64,000 nucleotides of DNA, from positions 868,001 through 932,000 of the forward strand of contig NZ_WBXN01000004.1 in the NCBI RefSeq assembly GCF_008973465.1. The letters are read 5' to 3'. Position numbers and translations under genes: made by a program. This DNA comes from Streptomyces sp. SS1-1. GTDB taxonomy: Bacteria > Actinomycetota > Actinomycetes > Streptomycetales > Streptomycetaceae. Shown here piece after piece: positions 15,323 to 23,153 of the stretch (position 1 is the first letter of the stretch; the number at the start of each line of letters is the position of its first letter). The notes under the pieces were generated by a model. The model did not search any database. It was not told where the DNA came from and saw only the letters and a list, made by a program, of their open reading frames with translations.

Positions 15323-16303
15323 ATGACCGCCGAACGCGAGATCGTCTCCCCCGTCGACCTGTGCCGTCCGGACGGCCGGCTCGACCCGGCCGCGATCGGC
15401 TGGACGCGGCGGCCGCTGCACCGGGCGAACCTGCGCGGCTGGGGGCGGGTCAAGCGCTGGGAGTACTGGGGCATCGTCACCCCCTCGCACATCGTCGGCC
15501 TGGTCGCCTCCTCCCTCGACTACGCCGGACTGCACGGCGTCTACGTGCTGGACCGGGCCGACGGCGCCGAACTGGCCGAGGACGTCGTGACGCCGCTGGC
15601 GCGCGGCGTCCGTATGCCGGAGCGCAGCGGGGCCGGGACGGCGTCGGCCCGGGGCGGCTCGGTGACGCTGGAGTTCGCGCAGCGCCCGGAGGGGACCAGC
15701 ATCGAGGCGGCCGCGCCCGGCTTCCGGCTGGAGGCGGAGGTGCCGCGGGTGGAGGGGCACGAGTCGCTGGGGGTGGTCGTGCCGTGGAGCCGGCGCCGCT
15801 TCCAGTACACGGTGAAGGACCTCGGGCGTCCCGTGCGCGGGCGTCTCACGCTGGGCTCACGGGAGTTCGCGTTCGGCGAGGCGGACTCGTTCGCGGTGCT
15901 GGACCACGGGCGCGGCAAGTGGCCGTACGCCGTCTCCTGGAACTGGGCGGCGGGGTGCGGGCCGGGGCGGGCCGTCCAGCTCGGCGGCCGGTGGACCGCC
16001 GGTACGGGTTCGACGGAGAACGCCCTGTTCGTCGACGGGCGTCTGCACAAGATCGGCGAGGAACTGACCTGGGAGTACGACCGGACGGACTGGCTGCGGC
16101 CCTGGCGCATCCACGGGCCGCGCGTGGAGGCCGGGTTCCGGCCCTTCCATGTGCGGACCGCGAAGACGAACCTGGGGATCGTCGCGAGTGAAACCCACCA
16201 GTGCTTCGGCGAGTTCACCGGACGCGCGCGGGCCGACGACGGCTCCTGGGTGGAGCTCGACGGGCTCACCGGCTGGGCCGAGGAGGCACGCAACCGCTGG
16301 TGA
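15323..16303 (+). CDS. DUF2804 family protein
   Basis: A 326-residue protein matching the DUF2804 family as I remember it. Recognisable stretches are RANLRGWGRVKRWEYWGIVT, SLDYAGLHGVYVLDR, DHGRGKWPYAVSWNWAAGCG and ENALFVDGRLHKIGEELTWEY, rich in Trp and Tyr and suggestive of a lipocalin-like beta-barrel. No catalytic motif is known to me and there is no signal peptide. The ATG follows GAAGGAAGGG. It could be co-transcribed with the acidic membrane protein 48 bp upstream, but no functional link is evident. Confidence 0.85.
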   Translation: MTAEREIVSPVDLCRPDGRLDPAAIGWTRRPLHRANLRGWGRVKRWEYWGIVTPSHIVGLVASSLDYAGLHGVYVLDRADGAELAEDVVTPLARGVRMPERSGAGTASARGGSVTLEFAQRPEGTSIEAAAPGFRLEAEVPRVEGHESLGVVVPWSRRRFQYTVKDLGRPVRGRLTLGSREFAFGEADSFAVLDHGRGKWPYAVSWNWAAGCGPGRAVQLGGRWTAGTGSTENALFVDGRLHKIGEELTWEYDRTDWLRPWRIHGPRVEAGFRPFHVRTAKTNLGIVASETHQCFGEFTGRARADDGSWVELDGLTGWAEEARNRW

Positions 16304-16333
16304 CGAGCACGGACACGGCGCTGGAAACGCGGC

Positions 16334-16367
16334 AGCCAGGCGACCGGCTCGCACCGGTCGCCTGGCT
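16334..16367. terminator. Bidirectional hairpin terminator
   Basis: A perfect 14-bp stem (AGCCAGGCGACCGG paired with CCGGTCGCCTGGCT) with a 6-nt loop sits between the convergent DUF2804 and small secreted protein genes. It lacks a long U tract, as is usual in Streptomyces. Confidence 0.85.
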
Positions 16368-16387
16368 GGTTGCCGCGAAGGGTTCGC

Positions 16388-16663
16388 TCAGAAGGCGCTG
16401 TTGTTGCAGCCCATCTCCGAGCCGAGGTGGGTGCTCTGCGCGCCCGCGTCGCCCTCGCCGTTGACGCCGCTGCCGAGGACGCCGTTGAGCAGGCCGACGA
16501 CGCCGAGGACGTCGATGTTGAGGTCGTGCGACTTGCACTCGGTGCTCTGCTGGACGTTGTACGCGCTGCCCTGCGGGCCGTCGGCGTGGGCGGTGCCGGC
16601 GGCGAGGAAGCTGACGCTGCCGAGGGCGGCGACCATGACGGCAGCCTTGCGAAGCTTGAGCAT
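16388..16663 (-). CDS. Small secreted protein with two cysteines
   Basis: A 91-residue precursor. Sec signal peptide (MLKLRKAAVMVAALGSVSFL, cleavage after AHA at about residue 24), then a 67-residue mature protein with a hydrophobic centre (LNIDVLGVVGLLNGVLGSG) between two Cys residues and the ending GCNNSAF. ATG at 16663 is chosen for its GGAG ribosome site and signal peptide. Size, secretion and the amphipathic centre recall Streptomyces surface proteins such as chaplins and rodlins. It lacks the chaplin repeat pattern and is shorter than rodlins, so I leave it unnamed. Confidence 0.8.
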   Translation of the reverse strand: MLKLRKAAVMVAALGSVSFLAAGTAHADGPQGSAYNVQQSTECKSHDLNIDVLGVVGLLNGVLGSGVNGEGDAGAQSTHLGSEMGCNNSAF

Positions 16664-16766
16664 TTCATCTCCGGTGGAGCGAGGTGGATGCGAAGCGAGA
16701 GGGTGACCCCTCACGATTTACGGAGATTAATGAGAAATGTCCCACATTGCCCTGTGGCGCGCCGTG

Positions 16767-17966
16767 TCAGAGGAAGGACGCCAGCCCTTCCAGGAAACGG
16801 TCCACCTCCTCGGCGGTGTTGTAGGGCGCGAGGCCGACGCGCAGGGCGGGGTCCGGCAGTTTGAGGGCGGTGAAGGGCTCGTGGGCGTAGAACGACCCGG
16901 CGGGGGCCACCACATCACGCGCCGCCAGATGCGCCTGCGCCGCGCGGGCGTCGCGTCCCTCCAGTGTCATCAGCAGCGTCGGGGTGCGGTCGGCCGCCTT
17001 CGTGTGGACGGTCACCGCGTCGCCGAGACCGCGCAGCCCCTCCTCCAACCGGGCGCGCAGCACGGTCTCGTGGGCGTGCAGCGAGGCCAGTGAGTGCGCG
17101 AGCCGCTCCCGGCGCGTGCCCTCGGCCGCGGGGTCCAGTGCGGCGAGGAAGTCGACGGCCGCCGTCGCGCCCGCGAGCGTCTCGTACGGCAGCGTGCCGA
17201 ACTCGAAGCGCTCCGGCACCGCGTCGGAGGACGGCAGGAGCTTGTCCGGCCGCAGCGTCTCCAGCAGTTCGGGGTCGCCGGCCAGCACACCGCAGTGCGG
17301 GCCGAGGAATTTGTACGGCGAGCAGACGAACAGGTCGGCGCCCAGCGCCGGGACGTCCACCATGTCGTGCGCGGCGTAGTGCACGCCGTCCACGTGGACC
17401 AGCGCGCCGGCCTCGTGCGCCAGGTCGGCGATCCGGCGGACCGGAGGCTTGGTGCCGAGCACGTTGGAGGCGGCCGTCACCGCGACGAGCCGGGTGCGGG
17501 AGGACAGCGCGCGCTCGAACGACGCGAGGTCCAGCTCCGTGGTCGCCTCGTCCAGTTCGATCCAGCGCACGGTCACGCCGGCCCGCTCGGCGGCCTGGAT
17601 CCAGGGGCGGACGTTGCAGTCGTGGTCGAGACGGCTGAGGACGATCTCGTCGCCGGCCGTCCAGCCCTTGGCCAGATGCCGGGAGAAGTCGTACGTCAAC
17701 TGGGTGGCGCTGCGCCCGTGGACGACGCCGTTCGCGGGCACGGCGAGCAGGTCGGCGTACGCGGCGCGGAACTCCGCGACGGCGCGCTCCGCGTTGAGCT
17801 CCGACGGGCTGACCGTGCCCCGGTTGGACAGCGGCCCCGTCAGGGTGGCGACGATGGCGTCGGCGACGGGACGCGGCGTCTGGGTCCCGCCCGGGCCGTC
17901 GAAGAAGGCCGACCCCCCACGGAGGGACGGGAAGTGGGCCCGGAGAGCGGTCAGGTCGATGGCCAT
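16767..17966 (-). CDS. Cysteine desulfurase-like class V aminotransferase-fold protein
   Basis: PLP-dependent enzyme of 399 residues in the cysteine-desulfurase-like branch of class V aminotransferases. Visible motifs are FFDGPGGTQTPRPVADAI at the N-terminus, HGRSATQLTYDFSRHL, the cofactor aspartate region GALVHVDGVHYAAHDMVD, and the PLP lysine in CSPYKFLGPHCGVL. The flexible Cys loop of IscS/NifS is not obvious, so desulfurase activity is uncertain. Start ATG at 17966. It is divergent from a LysR regulator, which probably controls it through the shared 224-bp region. Confidence 0.85.
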   Translation of the reverse strand: MAIDLTALRAHFPSLRGGSAFFDGPGGTQTPRPVADAIVATLTGPLSNRGTVSPSELNAERAVAEFRAAYADLLAVPANGVVHGRSATQLTYDFSRHLAKGWTAGDEIVLSRLDHDCNVRPWIQAAERAGVTVRWIELDEATTELDLASFERALSSRTRLVAVTAASNVLGTKPPVRRIADLAHEAGALVHVDGVHYAAHDMVDVPALGADLFVCSPYKFLGPHCGVLAGDPELLETLRPDKLLPSSDAVPERFEFGTLPYETLAGATAAVDFLAALDPAAEGTRRERLAHSLASLHAHETVLRARLEEGLRGLGDAVTVHTKAADRTPTLLMTLEGRDARAAQAHLAARDVVAPAGSFYAHEPFTALKLPDPALRVGLAPYNTAEEVDRFLEGLASFL

Positions 17967-18026
17967 GGCCTCGGCTTTCGGAAGCGTCGGGCTCCTCAGG
18001 AGCGGAGCGGTGCGCCGGCGGGCGCC

Positions 18027-18088
18027 GGAGATGTCCGCGACGTCGCGTCGTCCGCCCGCACGGCAGTCCGGACGTCGCGGACACCTCC
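18027..18088. promoter_or_regulatory. 18-bp inverted repeat, candidate operator
   Basis: GGAGATGTCCGCGACGTC (18027-18044) and its near-perfect inverted copy (18071-18088, one mismatch) flank a 26-bp spacer. They lie in the gap between the divergent PLP enzyme (start 17966) and LysR gene (start 18191). Such long inverted repeats suit LysR dimer or tetramer binding, or could form a hairpin in the PLP-gene leader. Confidence 0.5.
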
Positions 18089-18190
18089 AGACTCTGGCAT
18101 CCGGCCGCACGACACGTAAAGCGATGGATCGCGAAGGGAGAGTTCACGTTTCATGATGGGTGGAGGGCTCCTGCGAGGCGGTGGCGGTGC

Positions 18191-19117
18191 GTGATGAAGG
18201 ACCAGCCGGATCTGAAGCTGCTGGCCACGTTCCTGGCCGTGGTCGAGCACGGCTCCATGGCCGCGGCGGCGGCCGCGCTCGGCTATGTGCCGTCCGCCGT
18301 GTCGCAGCACGTCGCCGCCCTCGAACGGGATCTGGACGTCGAACTGCTGGTCCGTCGGCCGGGCAGCCGGCTGATCCTCACGGGCGCCGGCCGGTCGCTG
18401 GCCCGTGCGGCCGGGGAGCTGTTCGAGGCGACCGCCCGGTTCCGTGACGCCGCCGACGGCATCGCCCGCCGGGAGGTCACCGAGCTGCGCGTCGGCGCGT
18501 ACCCGAGCGCGGTGAGCCATCTCTTCCCGGGCGTGCTGTCCGCGCTGCGGCCACGGGAGCGGGGCGTGCGGGTGCGGCTGATCATCGTGGAGACGCACGC
18601 GGGGCTGCCCAGGGTCCGATCGGGCGACCTCGACCTGCTCATCGCCTACCGGTATCTCCCGGAGGACCCGCCCGCCGCCTCCGCCGAGCTGGCCCTCACC
18701 TCGCTCGGGCACGAACCGCTCGTCCTCCTCGCCGGCGCGCGGCCCGGCCGCCGCCCCCTCGCCTTGGAGGACTGCCTGGACCGGGAGTGGACGTCCGGCC
18801 TGGCCCACAGCCCCGACCGGCGGTTGCTGCACCGCTGGGCCGGTGAGCTGGGCATCTCCCCGGAGGTGACGTTGGAGACGGAGGACCTGCACAGCATGCT
18901 GGCGATGATCCGGGCGGGCCTCGCCGTGGGCTGGATCCCGGCCACGCTGATCGACGGGGAACATGGCGACGAAGGCGTGCAGCGCGTGGTGCTGCCGCCC
19001 GGCTCGGCGCCGCTGAGCCGGGAGGTCCTGGCGGTGAGCCGGCCCGGCACCCGGCCTCCGGTGGCGGACGAGCTGGTCGCGCTGCTGACGCGGGCCCTGC
19101 GGGGCGTCAGGGCGTAG
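18191..19117 (+). CDS. LysR-family transcriptional regulator
   Basis: A 308-residue regulator. The N-terminal HTH (residues 8-67) is LKLLATFLAVVEHGSMAAAA, then YVPSAVSQHVAALERDLDVELLVRR; the rest (about 92-300) is the LysR substrate-binding fold, with LRVGAYPSAVSHLFPGVLSAL, SGDLDLLIAY and MIRAGLAVGWIP. The GTG start is followed directly by ATG, and either may be used. It is transcribed away from the cysteine-desulfurase-like gene, the usual geometry for a LysR regulator and its target. The ligand is unknown. Its 3' end overlaps the degraded soxG remnant by 11 bp. Confidence 0.92.
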   Translation: MMKDQPDLKLLATFLAVVEHGSMAAAAAALGYVPSAVSQHVAALERDLDVELLVRRPGSRLILTGAGRSLARAAGELFEATARFRDAADGIARREVTELRVGAYPSAVSHLFPGVLSALRPRERGVRVRLIIVETHAGLPRVRSGDLDLLIAYRYLPEDPPAASAELALTSLGHEPLVLLAGARPGRRPLALEDCLDREWTSGLAHSPDRRLLHRWAGELGISPEVTLETEDLHSMLAMIRAGLAVGWIPATLIDGEHGDEGVQRVVLPPGSAPLSREVLAVSRPGTRPPVADELVALLTRALRGVRA

Positions 19118-19640
19118 CGCTTGAGGTGGTCGTGCCGTGGAGATACTCCGTCGCCGCGTCCAGCAGCCGGTCCGTCGGATGTCCGGCGTACGACGACCGG
19201 ACCAGCGCCCAGAAGCCGGTCCGGTGCGGGGCGCGGGCGACCAGGACGACTTGGGCGCGGCCGTGCGTCGTGCGGGCAGCGGCCGTAGCCGAAGACCCGC
19301 GTGTGCAGGTCGAGGGCGCAGCGGTGGGCGAGCGGATGGCGGGCGCGGGGGCGGGAGACGAGGAGCGTGGTCCGCTGGGCGGAGACGTCGGCGACGGAGA
19401 CGGGCTCGTCCCGGCGATGTCCCGGCACGGCGCTCCCACCGCCGTTCGCCGCCCGGCGGGGGCCACCAGCAGCCACTCGTCCGGGCCCAGCCACAGCGCG
19501 GTCAGGTCCCCGGTCCGGGCGACGGCGTGAGGCTGCACGGAAAGGTGCAGGTGCAGGAGCAGGCCCACGGCCCCCGACGCCGGGCCCTTCGGGTCGAGGC
19601 GGTCGCCGACGGGCGCGAACAACCGCTCCCCGGCGCGTTC
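19107..19640 (-). pseudogene. soxG: Frameshifted sarcosine oxidase gamma subunit remnant
   Basis: Homology to the gamma subunit of heterotetrameric sarcosine oxidase is split across two reading frames. Frame A (about 19619-19430) reads DPKGPASGAVGLLLHLHLSV and QPHAVARTGDLTALWLGPDE. Frame B (about 19400-19275) reads DVSAQRTTLLVSRPRARHPL and CALDLHTRVFGYGRC. Frame A (19274-19107) resumes with GRAQVVLVA, FWALVRSSYAGH and LLDAATEYLHG. At least two frameshifts are needed, so the gene is broken unless the sequence has errors. A C10 run (19658-19667) lies just upstream. No alpha, beta or delta subunit genes are in the window. Confidence 0.78.
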
Positions 19641-19695
19641 GCGGACGCCCTTCCCTTCCCCCCCCCCGGGACCCTCACTCGAACGCCGGGACGCG

Positions 19696-20538
19696 TCAGG
19701 GGATGTGGGTGAGGAAGGAGTGCAGGGCGGCCACGAGTTCCGCGGGGGCGTCCTCCTGGACGAGATGGCCGGCGCCCGCGAACGTCTCGAGCCGCGCGCC
19801 GGGCACGAGCGCGGCGAGTTCCCGGCCCTTCGCGACCGGGATCCAGTTGTCCTCCTCGCCCCAGCACACGAGCACGGGGATGCCGATCTCGCCGTAGCGG
19901 TCCTGGATCTCGTCGGTGTGACGCTGGTCGGCCTGGGCGATCTGGCGGTAGAAGGCCGCCTGCCCGGACGCGTCCAGCCAGGGCTCGACGAGCCGGTCCA
20001 GGACCTCGGGGTGCGGCCCGGGACCCCCGGTGGAGGAGATGTACGCCCGGACGAGCGCGGCGTGCAGCGCGGGCGGCAACTGCGCGAGCACGTCCGCGTG
20101 TTCACGGACCAGACGGAAGAAGGGCGAGCCCCAGGGGGCGAGGGCGACCGGGTCGACCAGGGCGAGGGCGCGGTAGCGGGCGCCGTGCAGGAGGTGGGCG
20201 CGCAGGGCCACGGCCCCGCCGATGTCGTGGGCGGCGACGAGGGGTTCGTCGAGGCCCCAGTGGGCGAGGAGTTCGGTGAGGACGCGGGCCTGGGCGGCCA
20301 GGGACACGTCCTGCCCGGCCGTCTTCTCGGAGTGTCCGTAGCCGGGCATGTCCCAGACGAACACCTGGTGGTCGCGGGCGAGGGCGCGGGCGACGCCCCG
20401 CCAGACGTAGGAGGAGAACGGGGTGCCGTGCAGCAGGACGACCGGGGGGCCGTCGGCGGGGCCGAGCCGGTCCCAGCGGACGGAACCGGTCGGGCCGGCG
20501 AAGGTGCGGGCGGGCAGCCAGTCGGTCTCGGAGGTCAT
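19696..20538 (-). CDS. Alpha/beta hydrolase with Asp nucleophile (dehalogenase/epoxide hydrolase type)
   Basis: A 280-residue alpha/beta hydrolase. The oxyanion motif HGTPFSSYVWR (residues 37-47) and nucleophile elbow AAHDIGG (Asp105) are visible, and the catalytic His lies in FAGAGHLVQED near the C-terminus. Asp rather than Ser at the elbow is the rule for haloalkane/haloacetate dehalogenases and epoxide hydrolases, so carboxyl-ester hydrolysis is unlikely. There is no signal peptide. ATG at 20538 follows GGGAGAGG. It sits between the soxG remnant and the divergent IclR regulator. The substrate is not predictable. Confidence 0.85.
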   Translation of the reverse strand: MTSETDWLPARTFAGPTGSVRWDRLGPADGPPVVLLHGTPFSSYVWRGVARALARDHQVFVWDMPGYGHSEKTAGQDVSLAAQARVLTELLAHWGLDEPLVAAHDIGGAVALRAHLLHGARYRALALVDPVALAPWGSPFFRLVREHADVLAQLPPALHAALVRAYISSTGGPGPHPEVLDRLVEPWLDASGQAAFYRQIAQADQRHTDEIQDRYGEIGIPVLVCWGEEDNWIPVAKGRELAALVPGARLETFAGAGHLVQEDAPAELVAALHSFLTHIP

Positions 20539-20696
20539 TCCTCTCCCGGGTGGAGATCGGCGGACACGGTCCCTCCACTCTCGCCGAGCGCCCGCTCGTC
20601 ATCGAACCGGCGCGCGGCGTTCGCCGGTGCGCGGCCCGCGTCGACGCCACGCCGGGCATGCCGGACCAGACGCACAGGTCGCACAAGACACATCAG

Positions 20697-20713
20697 GTTG
20701 CGTGCCGCGCAAC
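20697..20713. promoter_or_regulatory. Palindrome GTTGCG-N5-CGCAAC, candidate IclR operator
   Basis: Perfect 6-5-6 inverted repeat 66 bp upstream of the IclR-type regulator start, in the 240-bp divergent gap with the hydrolase gene. Position and symmetry suit autoregulation by the IclR protein. Confidence 0.45.
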
Positions 20714-20778
20714 TCGGGTAGCCGGGGGAACGGCCTCCTCCCGGCAACGGTGTTGTCTACCGCGCGTATGGTCTCACC

Positions 20779-21576
20779 GTGAGCAACTACAGCCCTGACC
20801 AGGAGACGAGGACGTCGCAGGCCGGCGGTGTGCAGTCGGTGGACCGCGCCATCAGCGTCATGGAGATCCTCGCGCAGCGTGGCGAGGCCGGGGTGAGCGA
20901 GGTCGCCGCCGAGATCGACGTCCACAAGTCCACCGCCTTCCGTCTCCTCGGGGCGCTGGAGGCGCGCGGTCTGGTCGAGCAGGCCGGCGAGCGGGGCAAG
21001 TACCGGCTCGGCTTCGGCATCGTCCGGCTGGCGGGTGCCGTCACGGGCCGTATCGACATCACCCAGCAGGGGCGTCCCATCTGCGAGCGGCTCGCGGAGG
21101 AACTGGGTGAGACGGTCAACATCGCGGTGCTGCGGGAGCATTACGCGATCAACCTCTACCAGGTGCGCGGTCCGGGTGCGATCACCGCGCACAACTGGGT
21201 GGGCCAGCCGACGCCGTTGCACGCCACGTCGAGCGGCAAGGTGCTGCTCGCGCATCTGCCCGCCGGGGAGCGCGCGGAGCTGCTGACGCGGGCCGGACTG
21301 GAGAAGGTCACCCCGCACACCATCACGGCCCGGACGAGGCTGGAGAGGGACCTGGCCGGGGTGCGGGAGCGCGGATACTCGCTCACCCGGGAGGAGTTGG
21401 AGATCGGGCTGCACGCGATGGCCGCGCCGGTGCGCGACCGGGACGGCGACGTCATCGCCGCGCTCAGCGCGTCCGGTCCCGCCTACCGGCTCACCGAGGA
21501 GCGCATGCACGCGATGTCCCCCGTGCTGCTCAAGGGCGCCGAGGAGATCAGCCACCGGATGGGTTTCCTGGGCTGA
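20779..21576 (+). CDS. IclR-family transcriptional regulator
   Basis: A 265-residue regulator. The N-terminal winged helix (about 17-80) reads VQSVDRAISVMEILAQRGEA, then VHKSTAFRLLGALEARGLV and KYRLGFGIVRL. The effector domain (about 95-260) includes ETVNIAVLREHYAINLYQV, HATSSGKVLLAHLP, RGYSLTREELEIGLHAMAAP and VIAALSASGPAYRL. GTG at 20779. In Streptomyces, IclR regulators of this type often precede sarcosine/glycine-betaine oxidation genes, which fits the nearby soxG remnant (remembered context). It may now control the divergent hydrolase or a distant operon. Confidence 0.93.
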   Translation: MSNYSPDQETRTSQAGGVQSVDRAISVMEILAQRGEAGVSEVAAEIDVHKSTAFRLLGALEARGLVEQAGERGKYRLGFGIVRLAGAVTGRIDITQQGRPICERLAEELGETVNIAVLREHYAINLYQVRGPGAITAHNWVGQPTPLHATSSGKVLLAHLPAGERAELLTRAGLEKVTPHTITARTRLERDLAGVRERGYSLTREELEIGLHAMAAPVRDRDGDVIAALSASGPAYRLTEERMHAMSPVLLKGAEEISHRMGFLG

Positions 21577-21808
21577 CCGGCCCTCAGCCGTCGGACAGAC
21601 GGCCCGTCACCCAGGCGTGGAACGCGGCGCTGCGGTGCTCGCTGGGCACCAGGACCCCGAACCCCCTGAAGAACCCGAACGACCCGCGCAAACACGGGAG
21701 TCGGGCGCCGCCGGCACGCCTGTCGCAGGCCACCCTCCCGGAGCCGGCCGCCGTAGGACCCGTTCCGTTCGCACCCCCATCCATGCCATGCTCATGCAGA
21801 CTCACTCA

Positions 21809-21821
21809 TGAACGTCGTTCA
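21809..21821. promoter_or_regulatory. Palindrome TGAACG-T-CGTTCA, candidate operator
   Basis: Perfect 13-bp inverted repeat 35 bp upstream of the alginate-lyase-family start codon. The rest of the 279-bp gap after the IclR gene (21577-21855) shows nothing I can assign. Confidence 0.45.
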
Positions 21822-21855
21822 CAACCATGACCGTTGGCTGATTCGGAGGGTGGAG

Positions 21856-23133
21856 ATGAGAGCGACATCCCGACTGGGTGTCCTGCTGGTGGCGCTGGCC
21901 GCGTTCACCACGGGCGCCGTCCCGGCCGCGAGCGCGCGGGAACCGGAGCGGCAGACGCCCCGCGTGCCGCACACCGTCGTCCTGGACGGCTCCCGTATGC
22001 AGCGGACCAAGGCCCGCCTCGATCACGGCGACCCCCAACTTCGCCGTGCGGTGAGGGCGTTGCGTGTCCGGGCCGACAGCTGGCTGGACCAGGGCCCGTG
22101 GACGGTGGTCGACAAGCCCCGGCCCGCGCCCGGCGGCGACGTCCACGACTATCTGAGCCAGGCCCCCTACTGGTGGCCCACCACCGCCCCGACCGCCGAC
22201 AACCCGTGGGGCTGCCCGTACGAGCAGCGTGACGGCGAGCGCAATCCCGAGGTCGACACCGGCACCGACCGCCAGGACGTGGAGAAGACGTTCGACTCGT
22301 CCTACGACCTCTCCCTGGCCTGGTACTACACCGGGGAGCGGAAGTACGCGGAGAAGGCCGCGCGGGTGCTGCGCACCTGGTTCCTCGACCCGGCCACCCG
22401 GATGAACCCGAACCTCGACCACGCGCAGTTCATCCCGTGCCGGTACGACGGCCGTGCGATCGGGATCATCGACTTCTCGCAGTCCTACACCGCCGTCCTC
22501 GACGCGGTCGCGCTGCTGGAGACCGGTGCGCCCGGCTGGACGGCGAGTGACCGCGCGGCCATGAGGACGTGGAACACCGACTTCCTGCGGTGGCTGCGGG
22601 ACAGCGACTTCGGCCGGCAGGAGGCCGCGGCCACCAACAACCACGGCACCTTCCACGACATGCAGGTGGCGGGCCTGGCGCTCGCGACCGGCGACCGGGA
22701 ACTCGCCCGCCGGACCGTGCTGGACGCGCGCGCCCGCCGTATCGCGCCGCAGATCGCGCCGGACGGCGGGCAGCCCCAGGAGCTGGCCCGCACCCGGAGC
22801 TGGCACTACTCGACGTTCGATCTGGTCGCCTACACCCGGCTGGCGGCGATCGGCCGCCATGTCGGGGTGGATCTGTGGGCCTATGAAGGACCCCAGGGAC
22901 AGAGCCTGTTCAAGGCGGTGGACTATCTGCTGCCCGCCGCGACCGGCGCCGCGCCCTGGCCGCATCCGGAGCTGGAGTTCCACCGCTTCGCGGCGACGGA
23001 CGTCGTGCACGCGGCGGCCGACGCCGGGGACCGCCTGGCCCGAAGGGCCGTCCCCCTGCTCGAGGAGCCGCCGGGCGGCGACCTGTGGGCCCTGCGCCCG
23101 GCGGCGGAACAGCTGGACTCGATCGCGGGCTGA
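21856..23133 (+). CDS. Secreted alginate lyase-family polysaccharide lyase
   Basis: A 425-residue exported protein. The signal peptide (about residues 1-27, ending AASA) is followed by an alpha/alpha-barrel alginate-lyase-family domain. Family motifs are APYWWPTT (Tyr-Trp-Trp-Pro at 105-108), TFDSSYDLSLAWYYTGERKY, FSQSYTAVLDAVALL, NNHGTFHDMQVAGLAL (Asn261-Gly264) and TRSWHYSTFDLVAYTRLA. Such enzymes cleave uronic-acid polymers by beta-elimination. ATG at 21856 has GGAGGG 5 nt upstream; a start 48 nt earlier lacks one. It converges on an unsaturated glucuronyl hydrolase gene, which would process the unsaturated oligomers released. The exact polymer is unknown. Confidence 0.87.
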   Translation: MRATSRLGVLLVALAAFTTGAVPAASAREPERQTPRVPHTVVLDGSRMQRTKARLDHGDPQLRRAVRALRVRADSWLDQGPWTVVDKPRPAPGGDVHDYLSQAPYWWPTTAPTADNPWGCPYEQRDGERNPEVDTGTDRQDVEKTFDSSYDLSLAWYYTGERKYAEKAARVLRTWFLDPATRMNPNLDHAQFIPCRYDGRAIGIIDFSQSYTAVLDAVALLETGAPGWTASDRAAMRTWNTDFLRWLRDSDFGRQEAAATNNHGTFHDMQVAGLALATGDRELARRTVLDARARRIAPQIAPDGGQPQELARTRSWHYSTFDLVAYTRLAAIGRHVGVDLWAYEGPQGQSLFKAVDYLLPAATGAAPWPHPELEFHRFAATDVVHAAADAGDRLARRAVPLLEEPPGGDLWALRPAAEQLDSIAG

Positions 23134-23153
23134 CCGGCGGCCCGGCGGGTCAG
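23130..23153. terminator. Possible short bidirectional terminator
   Basis: CTGACC and GGTCAG pair around GGCGGCCCGGCG, with partial further pairing and one mismatch. It spans the stop codons of the two convergent genes, whose 3' ends are only 16 bp apart. Confidence 0.35.

Noticed and set aside
16388..16663. Chaplin or rodlin identity for the small secreted protein
   Set aside because: It lacks the chaplin core pattern and is much shorter than rodlins; only size, signal peptide and two Cys match.
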